64,000 bases of DNA from Comamonadaceae bacterium OS-1 (lineage in GTDB: Bacteria; Pseudomonadota; Gammaproteobacteria; Burkholderiales; Burkholderiaceae_C). Shown here piece after piece: positions 45,710 to 54,684 of this stretch (positions within the stretch are counted from its first letter, which is position 1; every line of letters begins with the position of its first letter). Location: the NCBI GenBank assembly GCA_027923965.1, contig AP026969.1, positions 2,356,001 to 2,420,000 on the forward strand, written 5' to 3'. The notes beneath the pieces are model-generated. The model saw only the letters and a program-made list of their open reading frames with translations, was not told where the DNA came from and ran no database searches. Position numbers and translations under genes: made by a program.

Positions 45710-45870
45710 GGATTGCATCCAGGGAGTGGTGTTCAGTGGTGCAACGATAAACAAAAAGACGGCGCCATTTGATACGCAAATGTGCGATGCAGGTACGCGA
45801 TTGTGGACATGGCTGCTGGAATACCCCGGCAGCAGCAGGCATCGCACCAGCCCCAATATTTCTACGAAAA

Positions 45871-45921
45871 AACCGCCTCCTGCGCTTATAAATAAAGCGT
45901 GAGCAGCTATCTTTTTTGAAA
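45871..45921. repeat. Dispersed palindromic element, copy J (intergenic)
   Basis: AACCGCCTCCTGCGC, 17 bases, then GCAGCTATCTTTTTTGAA. The copy inside the aldehyde dehydrogenase gene has AACCGCCGCTTGCGC, also 17 bases, then CCAGCTATCAATTTTGCA. It ends two bases from the LysR-type gene's stop codon. Confidence 0.8.
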
Positions 45922-45922
45922 A

Positions 45923-46891
45923 TCACACACCGTCTGCCCCCAGCCCAGCCATGCCCAGCAGCACGGCCATGAACGCCTGCGCCGCCGGGGTGGGCGGCTC
46001 GCCCAGGCGGGTGATCAGGCCGTAGTCGGGCATGCGGTCGGGCAGGTCCACCGGGATGCGGGCCAGCAGGCCTTTTTGCACGTATTTGGCCACCAGCGCG
46101 GCGGGTTGCAGCGACAGCATGGGGGTGGTTTGCAGCAGCTCCAGCGCGAACAGGAAGGACGGGGTTTCCACCACGCCCGAGGTGGGCTGCAAACCGGTGC
46201 TGGCAAAGATGTCGTCCGACACCTTGCGCACGGCGGTCGAGGCGGGGTACAGGATCCAGGGCCAATGGACCAGCTCCGTCAGGCCCAGGTGGGCCACGCC
46301 GCGCAAGGGGTGGTCGGGCCCGGCCACCACCTGCAGCGGCTCGCTGGACAGGCGGGTGTAGTGGAACTGGGCCCGCTGCGCGTCGTCGGTGAAGCGGCCA
46401 ATCATCAGGTCGATCTTGCGCTCGGCCAGCCACACGATCAGCTGGTCGCTGCTTTGTTCCAGAATTTTCAGCACCAGCAGCGGACGCAGGCGCTGGATTT
46501 CGGCCACCGAGGCCACCAGCAGGTGCGCGGCCGAGCCGCTGATGGCCCCGATCGCCAGGTGGCCGTGGCCGCCCTGCTGCAGGGCGTTGAACTCGTCCAC
46601 AAACTTGCGCTGCCCGGCCAGCGCGGTCTGGGCATAGCGCAGGGTGAACAGCCCCAGCTCGTTGGGCCGCATGCCGCGCGGCAGGCGGTCGAACAGGCGG
46701 GCCTGGAAGATGTCTTCGATGTCCACCAGGATCTTGGTGGCCGCCGGTTGGGTGATGTGCATCTGCTCGCCGGTGAGGCGCAGGTTGCGGGTCTGGCCCA
46801 GGATGTCCAGAAACTGCAAATGCCGAAACCGCAGCCGCCCGCAGGCCTGCGCCATGGACAAGGGTTTACCAGAAAGAGACACATGGGCCAT
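45923..46891 (-). CDS. LysR family transcriptional regulator
   Basis: The 322-residue protein has the N-terminal winged helix (about 20-80): LRFRHLQFLDILGQTRNLRLTGEQMHITQPAATKILVDIEDIFQARLFDR. The effector domain follows with GHLAIGAISGSAAHLLVASVAEIQR, DLMIGRF and LHWPWILYPAST-like segments. It is divergent from the TRAP binding-protein gene across a 150-base region, the usual arrangement for a regulator of the adjacent catabolic operon; the inducer is probably a sugar acid handled by the downstream dehydratase. Confidence 0.93.
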   Translation of the reverse strand: MAHVSLSGKPLSMAQACGRLRFRHLQFLDILGQTRNLRLTGEQMHITQPAATKILVDIEDIFQARLFDRLPRGMRPNELGLFTLRYAQTALAGQRKFVDEFNALQQGGHGHLAIGAISGSAAHLLVASVAEIQRLRPLLVLKILEQSSDQLIVWLAERKIDLMIGRFTDDAQRAQFHYTRLSSEPLQVVAGPDHPLRGVAHLGLTELVHWPWILYPASTAVRKVSDDIFASTGLQPTSGVVETPSFLFALELLQTTPMLSLQPAALVAKYVQKGLLARIPVDLPDRMPDYGLITRLGEPPTPAAQAFMAVLLGMAGLGADGV

Positions 46892-47041
46892 AAGCGTTTG
46901 GAATGGGTTACCGCAAATATTTCAGTGGACTCTAACCGCTGCCGGGCCTAACCTCCTGCCTGTATCGCGACTACCCACCGAGGGCCAGCGCGGTGCCGAT
47001 GGGTTTGCCCATCGTGCCCAGCCATTCCATTGGAGACAAAA

Positions 47042-48046
47042 ATGAAGTTCAAACACCTCGCCCTGGCCGCCACGGTCCTGGCTGCCCTGGCCGCCCCCGT
47101 CACCGCCCAAATCAAGGACCGCGTGTTCAAAGTGGGCATAGGCCTGAGCGACGACCACCCCCAGGCCCTGGCCGTGAAGTACTTCGCCGAGCAACTGGCC
47201 GCCAAGAGCAGCGGCAAGCTGGTGGCCAAGCTGTACGCCGGTGGCGCACTGGGCAACGACGTGAGCATGACCTCGGCCCTGCGCGGCGGCACGCTGGAGA
47301 TGACGGTGCCCGACAGCTCCACCCTGATGGCGCTGATCAAGCCCTTCGGCGTGCTCAACCTGCCACTGACCTTCAACACCGAACAAGAAGCCGATGCCGT
47401 GCTGGACGGCCCCTTCGGCCAGAAGCTGCTGGCCAAGCTGCCCGAAAAAGGCCTGATCGGCCTGGGCTACTGGGAAAACGGCTTCCGCCACGTGACCAAC
47501 TCGCGCCGCCCCATCACCAAGGCCGATGACATCGCCGGGCTGAAGCTGCGCGTGATCCAGAACCAGCTGTTCCTGGACAGCTTCAACGCCCTGGGCGCCA
47601 ATGCCACGCCCATGCCGTTTACCGAGCTGTTCTCGGCCATGGAACAGGCCGCCGTGGACGGGCAGGAGAACCCCACCGCCACCATCCTGGCCAGCCGCTT
47701 CTACGAGGTGCAAAAGCACCTGGTGCTGTCGCGCCACATGTACAGCACCTGGGTGCTGCTGATGTCCAAGAAGACCTGGGATGACCTATCGGCCCAAGAG
47801 CAAAAAATCGTGCAGGATGCCGCCCGCGAAGCCACGCTGTTTGAGCGCAAAACCATCCGCGCCTTTGGCGACAAGGCCCTGGGCGAACTGAAGAAGCAGG
47901 GCATGCAGGTCACTGAGTTACCGCCCGCCGAACAGGCCAAGATGCGCGCCAAGCTGCAACCCGTGCTGGCCAAGTTCAGCAAGGAGTTTGGCGAAGACAC
48001 CACCGCCGAAATGATGGGCGACCTGGCCAAGCTGCGCACGAAGTAG
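47042..48046 (+). CDS. TRAP transporter substrate-binding protein (DctP family)
   Basis: The 334-residue periplasmic protein has a signal peptide (MKFKHLALAATVLAALAAPVTA). The DctP fold is seen in FKVGIGLSDDHPQALAVKYFAEQLAAKSSGKL, LEMTVPDSSTLMALIKPFGVLNLP, the ligand-anchoring Arg in LKLRVIQNQLFLDSFNALGANATPMPFTELFSAMEQAAVDGQENP and YSTWVLLMSKKTWDDLS. GGAG precedes the ATG at 47042. No DctQ or DctM membrane gene is present; the next genes are catabolic, so this binding protein must use permeases encoded elsewhere. Confidence 0.93.
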   Translation: MKFKHLALAATVLAALAAPVTAQIKDRVFKVGIGLSDDHPQALAVKYFAEQLAAKSSGKLVAKLYAGGALGNDVSMTSALRGGTLEMTVPDSSTLMALIKPFGVLNLPLTFNTEQEADAVLDGPFGQKLLAKLPEKGLIGLGYWENGFRHVTNSRRPITKADDIAGLKLRVIQNQLFLDSFNALGANATPMPFTELFSAMEQAAVDGQENPTATILASRFYEVQKHLVLSRHMYSTWVLLMSKKTWDDLSAQEQKIVQDAAREATLFERKTIRAFGDKALGELKKQGMQVTELPPAEQAKMRAKLQPVLAKFSKEFGEDTTAEMMGDLAKLRTK

Positions 48047-48048
48047 GT

Positions 48049-48180
48049 ACACCCCCAGGCTGCAGTGCTGCGCATCTTCCTCCACCCCCCTTGCAGGGGG
48101 CAACACCAGCAGCCTGGCAAAGCCAGTTCTGCGGTGTTTCTGGAAGGGATGCGTTCTGCCTGTAGCCGGGTGCCGCGCCC
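48049..48180. repeat. Second dispersed repeat family, copy M (after TRAP binding-protein gene)
   Basis: CACCCCCAGGCTGCAGTGCTG ... CCCCTTGCAGGGGGC ... ACACCAGCAGCCTGGCAAAG ... CGGTGTTTCTGG matches copy N at 59091-59190 over about 100 bases. CCCCTTGCAGGGG is itself a strong hairpin. Both copies directly follow a binding-protein gene inside an operon. Confidence 0.8.
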
Positions 48181-48223
48181 ATCGACCTGATTTACCCCAC
48201 TTACCCCCAGAAGAAGCCACGCC

Positions 48224-50014
48224 ATGGACACGCCAGAACGTCAGCCTATCCGCCCCTTCCGCTCCCGCGACTGGTTCGCCGACCCGGCGCGCTCGGACAT
48301 GACCGCGCTGTATTTGGAGCGCTTCATGAACTACGGGCTCACGCCTGAAGAGCTGCGCTCGGGCCGCCCCATCATCGGCATTGCCCAGACCGGCAGCGAC
48401 CTGTCGCCCTGCAACCGCATCCACGTGGACCTGGCGCGGCGCGTGCGCGAGGGCATCCGCGATGCGGGCGGCATCCCGATGGAATTCCCGGTGCACCCCA
48501 TCTTCGAGAACTGCCGCCGCCCCACCGCCGCACTCGACCGCAACCTGGCCTACCTGGGCCTGGTGGAAATCCTGTACGGCTATCCCATCGATGCCGTGGT
48601 GCTCACCACCGGCTGCGACAAGACCACGCCTGCGGGCATCATGGCCGCCAGCACGGTGGACATTCCGGCCATCGTGCTGTCGGGCGGGCCCATGCTGGAC
48701 GGCTGGCACAACGGCGAACTGGTGGGCTCGGGCACGGTGATCTGGCGCAGCCGCCGCCAGCTGGCCGCGGGCGAGATCGACGAGGAAGAATTCTTGCAGC
48801 GCGCCTGCAGCAGCGCCCCGTCGGCGGGCCACTGCAACACCATGGGCACGGCCTCCACCATGAACGCGGTGGCCGAAGCCCTGGGCCTGTCGCTGCCCGG
48901 CTGCGCCGCCATTCCGGCCCCGTACCGCGAGCGCGGGCAAATGGCCTATGCGACAGGGCGGCGCATCGTGGAGATGGCCTATGAAGACCTGCGCCCCTCG
49001 CGTATCCTGACGCGCCAGAGCTTTTTGAACGCCTTGTCGGTGGTGAGCTGCGCAGGCGGCTCCAGCAACGCCCAGGTGCACATCATGGCCATGGCACGCC
49101 ACGCCGGGGTGGATTTGCAGCCCCAAGACTGGACCACCCACGGCTACGACCTGCCCCTGCTGCTGAACATGCAGCCAGCGGGCAAGTTCCTGGGCGAGCG
49201 CTTCTTCCGCGCAGGCGGCGTGCCCGCGCTGATGTGGGAGCTGCAGCAGGCAGGCCGCCTGCACGGCGATGCCTTGAGCGTCACCGGCCAGCCCATCGCC
49301 GCCAACCTGGAGGGCCGCGAAACCAACGACCGCGAGGTGATCTACCCCTTTGCCGCGCCGCTGATGGAGAAAGCGGGCTTTCTGGTGCTGAGCGGCAACC
49401 TGTTCGACTTCGGCATCATGAAGACCTCGGTGATCTCGCCCACCTTCCGCGCCAGCTACCTGAGCAGCCCGGGCGCAGAGGGCATCTTCGAAGCCCGCGC
49501 CGTGGTGTTTGAAGGGGCCGACGACTACCACGCCCGCATCAACGACCCCACGCTCAACATCGACGAAGGCTGCATCCTGGTGATGCGCGGCGCGGGGCCG
49601 ATCGGCTGGCCGGGCTCGGCCGAGGTGGTCAACATGCAGCCGCCCGATGCCCTGATCCAGCGCGGCACCATGACCCTGCCCACGCTGGGCGATGGCCGCC
49701 AGTCCGGCACGGCCGACAGCCCATCCATCCTCAACGCCTCGCCCGAAAGCGCAGTGGGCGGCGGCTTAAGCTGGCTGCTGAGCGGCGACACCATCCGCAT
49801 CGACCTCAACGCGGGCCGCTGCGATGCCCTGGTGCCTGTGGAAGAAATCGCCCGCCGTTTGCGCGAGCTGCCCACCCCGCCCATCCCGCCCAGCCATTCC
49901 CCCTGGGAAGCGCTGTACCGCGAGAAGACCGGCCAACTGGCCGATGGGGCCACCATGGATTTCGCGCTGGACTACCAGCGTATTTCCGAAAAAACACCGC
50001 GCCATAACCACTGA
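48224..50014 (+). CDS. IlvD/Edd family sugar-acid dehydratase
   Basis: The 596-residue Fe-S/Mg dehydratase has cluster and metal motifs in IGIAQTGSDLSPCNRIH, VLTTGCDKTTPAGIMAA, SAPSAGHCNTMGTASTMNAVAEALG and SGNLFDFGIMKTSVIS, and the C-terminal NIDEGCILVMRGAGPIGWPGSAEVVNM. The family splits into dihydroxy-acid, phosphogluconate and pentonate/hexonate dehydratases; the opening RPFRSRDWFADPARSDMTALYLERFMNYGLTPEEL is of the sugar-acid (arabinonate/xylonate-type) kind. The neighbours (TRAP protein, FAH-fold enzyme) agree. The exact substrate is open. Confidence 0.9.
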   Translation: MDTPERQPIRPFRSRDWFADPARSDMTALYLERFMNYGLTPEELRSGRPIIGIAQTGSDLSPCNRIHVDLARRVREGIRDAGGIPMEFPVHPIFENCRRPTAALDRNLAYLGLVEILYGYPIDAVVLTTGCDKTTPAGIMAASTVDIPAIVLSGGPMLDGWHNGELVGSGTVIWRSRRQLAAGEIDEEEFLQRACSSAPSAGHCNTMGTASTMNAVAEALGLSLPGCAAIPAPYRERGQMAYATGRRIVEMAYEDLRPSRILTRQSFLNALSVVSCAGGSSNAQVHIMAMARHAGVDLQPQDWTTHGYDLPLLLNMQPAGKFLGERFFRAGGVPALMWELQQAGRLHGDALSVTGQPIAANLEGRETNDREVIYPFAAPLMEKAGFLVLSGNLFDFGIMKTSVISPTFRASYLSSPGAEGIFEARAVVFEGADDYHARINDPTLNIDEGCILVMRGAGPIGWPGSAEVVNMQPPDALIQRGTMTLPTLGDGRQSGTADSPSILNASPESAVGGGLSWLLSGDTIRIDLNAGRCDALVPVEEIARRLRELPTPPIPPSHSPWEALYREKTGQLADGATMDFALDYQRISEKTPRHNH

Positions 50015-50035
50015 ACACCTCACTGAAAGAACAAC

Positions 50036-51217
50036 ATGAGCGAAGCAAACAACATCCTTCCCCAAGACGGTCTGGCCGGCACCCTGGTGGGCCGCGTCTG
50101 GCTGGGCGGCACCCTGCCCGGCCCGGCGGTCGTGGCCCTGCGGCCCGACGGCGTGTTCGACCTGAGCGCGCACTACCCCACCATGAGCACCCTGCTCGAC
50201 ACGCCCCAGCCTGCGGAAGCCGTGCGCAAAGCTCCCGGCCAGCGCCTGTGCAGTGTGGATGAACTGCTGGCCAACAGCCTGCCCGGCAGCCGCAATGGTG
50301 CCCTGCCCCACCTGCTGGCCCCCTGCGACCTGCAGGTGGTGAAGGCGGCGGGCGTGACCTTTGCCGCCAGCCTGATCGAGCGCGTGATCGAAGAGCAGGC
50401 CCGCGGCGATGCCAGCCGCGCCCAGGGCCTGCGCAGCCAGGTCACCGGCCTGATTGGGGCCAGCCTGGCCGACATGCGCCCCGGCTCGCCCCAGGCCATG
50501 GCGCTCAAGACGCTGCTGCAAGAAAAAGGCCTCTGGTCGCAGTACCTGGAGGTGGGCATTGGCCCGGATGCCGAGGTATTCACCAAGGCCCCGGTGCTGG
50601 CCTCGGTGGGCTGCGGCGAAGACATCGGCATCCGCTCGGACTCGGCTTGGAACAACCCCGAGCCCGAGGTGGTGCTGGCCGTCAACAGCCGGGGCGACAT
50701 CGTCGGTGCCGCCCTGGGGAACGACGTGAACCTGCGCGACATCGAAGGCCGCAGCGCCCTGCTGCTGGGCAAGGCCAAGGACAACAACGCCTCCTGCGCC
50801 ATCGGCCCGTTCATCCGCCTATTCGACGCAGGCTTCGGGCTGGACGCGGTGCGCAATGAAACCGTGCACCTGCATGTGGCCGGGGCCGACGGCTACCAGC
50901 TGCGCGGCATCAACACCATGGCCAGCATCAGCCGCGACCCGGTGGACCTGGTGGCGCAAACCCTGTCGGCCCACCAGTACCCCGACGGCTTCATGCTCTT
51001 CCTGGGCACGCTGTTCGCCCCCATCGAAGACCGCGACCAGCCCGGCGGCGGCTTCACCCACAAGCTGGGCGACGTGGTCACCATCCACAGCGCCTGGCTG
51101 GGCGGCCTGCACAACCGCGTGACCCACTGCGAAACCGCGCCGCCGTGGCGCTTTGGCCTGCGCGCGTTCATGGGGAACCTGGCAGCGCGTGGGCTGCTGG
51201 GCGGGGCAGCGTTGTAA
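50036..51217 (+). CDS. Fumarylacetoacetase-fold protein, probable 2-keto-3-deoxy sugar-acid dehydratase
   Basis: The 393-residue FAH-superfamily protein has a metal-site core at VGIGPDAEVFTKAPVLASVGCGEDIGIRSDSAWNNPEPEVVLAVNSRGDIVGAALGNDVNLRDIEGRSALLLGKAKDNNASCAIGP, with the acidic ligands EDIGI, EPEVVL and GNDVNLRD. It follows the IlvD/Edd dehydratase by 21 bases. That pair is typical of non-phosphorylative pentose or hexose acid pathways, in which the FAH member dehydrates the 2-keto-3-deoxy acid. It could alternatively be an hydrolase or lyase of the fold. Confidence 0.88.
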   Translation: MSEANNILPQDGLAGTLVGRVWLGGTLPGPAVVALRPDGVFDLSAHYPTMSTLLDTPQPAEAVRKAPGQRLCSVDELLANSLPGSRNGALPHLLAPCDLQVVKAAGVTFAASLIERVIEEQARGDASRAQGLRSQVTGLIGASLADMRPGSPQAMALKTLLQEKGLWSQYLEVGIGPDAEVFTKAPVLASVGCGEDIGIRSDSAWNNPEPEVVLAVNSRGDIVGAALGNDVNLRDIEGRSALLLGKAKDNNASCAIGPFIRLFDAGFGLDAVRNETVHLHVAGADGYQLRGINTMASISRDPVDLVAQTLSAHQYPDGFMLFLGTLFAPIEDRDQPGGGFTHKLGDVVTIHSAWLGGLHNRVTHCETAPPWRFGLRAFMGNLAARGLLGGAAL

Positions 51218-51248
51218 TGGGGTCTGGCGGGAAGGGGTGAATTTCAGG

Positions 51249-51308
51249 CATGTTTTAGGCCTCTAGCGCTTATGGAATGGGCGTGAAAAGCTACGATTAA
51301 AATAGCAT
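51249..51308. repeat. Dispersed palindromic element, copy K (intergenic reference copy)
   Basis: CATGTTTTAGGCCTCTAGCG, CTTATGGAATGGGCGTG, AAAAGCTACGATTAAAATAGCAT. This intergenic copy defines the ends of the element (GTTTTAGGCC and ATAGCAT). Copies inside dapE and the DUF482 gene align to it from end to end. Confidence 0.85.
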
Positions 51309-51424
51309 CCGGTATCTTATCCAAGGCCGCCCGCGCAACACACTACAGGCTTTGGCCACCGGCAGGCGCTACATTCGTCGCTGAACCACTTTCCCTGATT
51401 GCCCCGACGGCGGCCAGGCCCTAC

Positions 51425-53458
51425 TTGCACGTGTCGCCCGCAACCGCCCCCTTTTCTGCCGATCCCCCCGACGGCCCCTGGCAGCCATCCCCCACGCGCC
51501 CTGCACGCGCGCGGCTGCCCACACGGCTACACATCGGGCTGCTGTTCTCGCTGCTGGCCCACGCGCTGCTGTTCAGCCTGACCTTCGGCGGCCAGGGCAC
51601 CGGGCTGCCGGGCTTTGGCTTCCCCTGGGAAGAACGCCGGGGCGAAGCACCCGACCCCACGGCAGCGCCTCCCCTGCAAGCCGTGCTGGCCCCCACCCCG
51701 GCTACGACTCCGACCACCACACCCCCCGGCAACTCCCCACCTGCCCCACCGGCGGCGGCCCCGGTGGCAGAACTCGTGTGGATCGCGCCCCCGCCCGCCG
51801 TCCCAACGCCCGTTCCACCCCCTGCCCCTGCAGCACCCCGTGCCCCATCCGCCGAACAGCAGGAAGCCGTGCGCCAGGCCACGCAACGCCGGGCGGCTGC
51901 CCGGGCCGAGGCCGCCCGCCAAAAGGCCGAACGGGCGGCCGAGCGCCAGGAAGCCCAGCGCCTGGCCGCCGCGCTGCGCCAGGAGGAAAAGGAGCAACGG
52001 CTCGCACAGCAAGAGGCGCAGCGGCAAGAAAAGGCCCAGCGTGCAGCGGAGCAGGCAGCGCAAGTGGAGCTGGCCAAAGCGGCACGGGCCGAGGCCCAGG
52101 CGCTGGAACGCCAGGAGCGCCAAGAACGCCAAGAAACCCAGCGGCAAGCCGCCCTGCAAGAAACGGCCCGGCAAGATGCCCTGCGGCTCCAGGCCGCCCG
52201 GTTGGAGGCCGAACGCCTGCAGACCGCACAAACCGAAGCCGCCAGGGTAGAGGCCGAACAAGCCCTCCGCCAGTTGACCGCCCGCCAAGCCGCCGCAACC
52301 GCCGTGGCCGCGGCACGCCAGATCGAAGCTGACAAACAGGCCAGCGCGCAGCAAGCAGCCGCGCGCCAAGACGAAGAGCGCAAAGATGCAGAACGCCTGG
52401 CGGCAGAGCGCGCAGAGCGTGTAGAGGCCGAACGCAAGGAGGCCGTACGCACCGATGCGGCCCGCAAAGAGACCGCGCGCCAGGAAGCCGAGCGCCTGGA
52501 GGCCACACGGCTGGCCAGCGCACGGCAAGAGGCAGCGCAACGCGAGGCCAGCCGCAAGGAAGAAGCGGCGCGGAGCGAGGCCGCACGGGCCGAGGCCGAG
52601 CGCAAGGAAGCCGAGCGGGTGCAGGCCGCACAACAAGCCGCCACCCGGCAAGCCGCCGCCCAGCAAGAAACCGCCCGCAAGGAGCAGGAACGGGCGCAGG
52701 CCGCGCAGCAGGAAGCCAATCGCCAAGAGGTCGCGCGCCAGGCCGCAGAAAAGGCCGAAGCCGCCCGGCTCGACGCACAGCGCAAAGAGGCCGCGCGGCA
52801 GGAAGGCGAGGCTAGGGAAGCAGCACGCCAAGCGGCTGCAACCACGGCGGCATCAGCGGCATCAACAGCAGCTGCGCCACCTGCCGCACCCCCAGCGACA
52901 GCCCAAACCGCAGCACCCAGCACACAGCCCTCAGCCCCGTCAGCGGTCCCCACCCGCAGTGCCGCCGAAGAGCAGCGCGAAGAACGCCTGCGGGCCATCG
53001 GGCGACAGTTGAACCTGGAGGCCGACCAGCGCGCTGCCGCCGCCAAAGCCGCAGACGCGGTCGCCGCTGCACGCCCGGCTTCCACGCTGCCATCGTCGTG
53101 GAGCAGCGCCCGCCGGGGCCGCCTCTTTGGCCGCAGCGATAGCAACCAGGACCTGGTGCTGTACGCCGAAGCCTGGGCCCGCAAGATCGAGCTCAACATG
53201 ACGTTTGAGTCGGTGCGCGAGGCCGCAAAGCTGGCCCATGTGGACCCCGTGGTGCTGGTCGCCCTGCGCAACGACGGTTCGGTGGAATCGGTCAGCTTTG
53301 TGCGCACCAGCGGTGTGCCCGCCCTGGACGAAGCCGTGCGCAACATCGTCCAGTCCCAGGCCAATTACCCCGCCTTCTCCCCGGCCCTGGCCCGCGAATT
53401 CGACGTGGTCGAAATCCGCCGCACCTGGCACTTTGACATGGCGGTGCGGCTGTACTGA
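51425..53458 (+). CDS. Orphan TonB/TolA-like protein with very long coiled coil
   Basis: The 677-residue protein has a cytoplasmic N-terminus, one membrane span (about 35-54, LHIGLLFSLLAHALLFSLTF), a Pro-rich stretch (about 75-142) and roughly 320 residues of nearly uninterrupted Ala/Glu/Arg/Gln helix (about 143-465, units such as ARQEAERLEATRLASARQEA). A second Ala/Pro hinge and a C-terminal TonB-like domain (about 590-677, NDGSVESVSFVRTSGVPALDEAVRNIV, then WHFDMAVRLY) follow. It would span the periplasm and touch an outer-membrane partner. The start is TTG at 51425 or GTG at 51431. No exbBD/tolQR genes are adjacent. Confidence 0.85.
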   Translation: MHVSPATAPFSADPPDGPWQPSPTRPARARLPTRLHIGLLFSLLAHALLFSLTFGGQGTGLPGFGFPWEERRGEAPDPTAAPPLQAVLAPTPATTPTTTPPGNSPPAPPAAAPVAELVWIAPPPAVPTPVPPPAPAAPRAPSAEQQEAVRQATQRRAAARAEAARQKAERAAERQEAQRLAAALRQEEKEQRLAQQEAQRQEKAQRAAEQAAQVELAKAARAEAQALERQERQERQETQRQAALQETARQDALRLQAARLEAERLQTAQTEAARVEAEQALRQLTARQAAATAVAAARQIEADKQASAQQAAARQDEERKDAERLAAERAERVEAERKEAVRTDAARKETARQEAERLEATRLASARQEAAQREASRKEEAARSEAARAEAERKEAERVQAAQQAATRQAAAQQETARKEQERAQAAQQEANRQEVARQAAEKAEAARLDAQRKEAARQEGEAREAARQAAATTAASAASTAAAPPAAPPATAQTAAPSTQPSAPSAVPTRSAAEEQREERLRAIGRQLNLEADQRAAAAKAADAVAAARPASTLPSSWSSARRGRLFGRSDSNQDLVLYAEAWARKIELNMTFESVREAAKLAHVDPVVLVALRNDGSVESVSFVRTSGVPALDEAVRNIVQSQANYPAFSPALAREFDVVEIRRTWHFDMAVRLY

Positions 53459-53618
53459 GGTACTGAGGGGGTTCAGTGGGCACACCGGCGAACTGCAAAC
53501 CTTAGCCAATGCCGCTGACGGTACGCGCATCCACACAGCGGGATCGGGTCGTGGAGAATCGGGACCAGACACCGGGCATCCGACCCGGCCCGCAACGCCC
53601 AACACAGAAACATCCACC

Positions 53619-54671
53619 ATGCGCGACGACCCCATCCGCCTCAGCCCAGCTCCCGCCGGGTATGCCGACTGGCTGTCCGACCTCAAAGACCGCATCCACG
53701 CCGCCCAGCAACGCGCCACGCTGACGGTCAATCGCGAATTGGTGCTGCTGTACTGGCACATCGGGCGCGACATACTGGCGCGGCAGGCCATGCAAGGTTG
53801 GGGTGCCAAAGTGATCGAAAGGCTGGCGCATGACTTGCGGGAGGCTTTTCCAGAGATGAAGGGTTTTTCACCCCGTAATCTCTAGTACATGCGCGCATTT
53901 GCCCAGGCTTGGCCGGATGCGGAATTTGTGCAAGAGGTGCTTGCACAATTGCCTTGGTACCATCAATTGGCGCTGCTGGACAAACTAGGCAGCCCTGAAA
54001 ACCGCCGCTGGTACGCAGCCAAGTGCATTGAGCACAACTGGTCGCGCAACATTTTGGTGATGCAGATTGAAACCCGCTTGCTGGAGCGCAGCGGCACAGC
54101 AGTCACCAACTTCGCGGTGCATCTGCCCAAGCCCCAGTCTGATCTGGCCCGCGAATCGCTAAAAGACCCCTACCGTTTTGATTTTCTGGGCCTGGGTAAC
54201 GAAGCGCAAGAGCGTGACATCGAAAACGCCTTGGTCCAGCATGTCACCGACTTCCTGCTGGAACTGGGCGCTGGATTCGCATTTGTCGGACGGCAAGTGT
54301 TGCTGGATGTAGGCGGCGATGAATTTTTTATCGACCTGCTGTTCTACCATCTCAAGCTGCGCTGCTACGTGGTGATCGAGCTCAAAGGCGGCAAGTTCAA
54401 ACCCGAGCATCTGGGCCAGCTAGGCTTTTACCTGACCGCCGTAGACCGCCAAGTGAAGCACGCCCAGGACAACCCCAGCATTGGCCTTTTGCTTTGCAAA
54501 AGCAAAAACAAGATCGTGGCCGAATATGCGCTGGGCGACAAAACCCAGCCCATGGGCATTGCCGAGTACAAGTTACTGGAGTCCCTGCCCGCCGAGCTGC
54601 AAACCAGCCTGCCCAGCATCGAACAGATCGAGCGTGAGCTGGCGAGCGGCAGTGCACCTATGGACGACTAA
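53619..54671 (+). pseudogene. YhcG-type PDDEXK nuclease (DUF1016), interrupted by an amber codon
   Basis: The frame reads as one 350-codon YhcG/DUF1016 protein except for TAG at 53883-53885 (codon 89). The N-terminal domain (RLSPAPAGYADWLSDL, ELVLLYWHIGRDILARQ, VIERLAHDLREAFPEMKGFSPRNL) ends at the stop. The same frame continues YMRAFAQAWPDAEFVQEVLAQLPWYH and the nuclease core VGRQVLLDVGGDEFFIDLLFYHLKLRCYVVIELKGGKFKPEHLGQL with the D...E-K motif. Homologues have NLKYMRAF, so a single A-to-T change (AAG to TAG) explains the break. The downstream part has an ATG at 53889 but no ribosome site. Confidence 0.88.
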
Positions 54672-54684
54672 CGAGCCAGCCCGC

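Larger units (their letters stand above)
45544..45922. other. Intergenic stretch between AraC and LysR genes
   Basis: This stretch of 379 bases holds a possible 47-codon ORF (45566-45709, minus) and a dispersed palindromic element copy (45871-45921). No promoter boxes of good quality were recognised. Confidence 0.5.

Noticed and set aside
53205..53885. Long upstream extension of the YhcG N-terminal frame into the TonB-like gene
   Set aside because: It overlaps a well-supported gene in another frame; the ATG at 53619 gives the expected family start.
53619..54671. Frameshift in the YhcG-type gene
   Set aside because: Both halves are in the same frame; the only lesion is the TAG codon.
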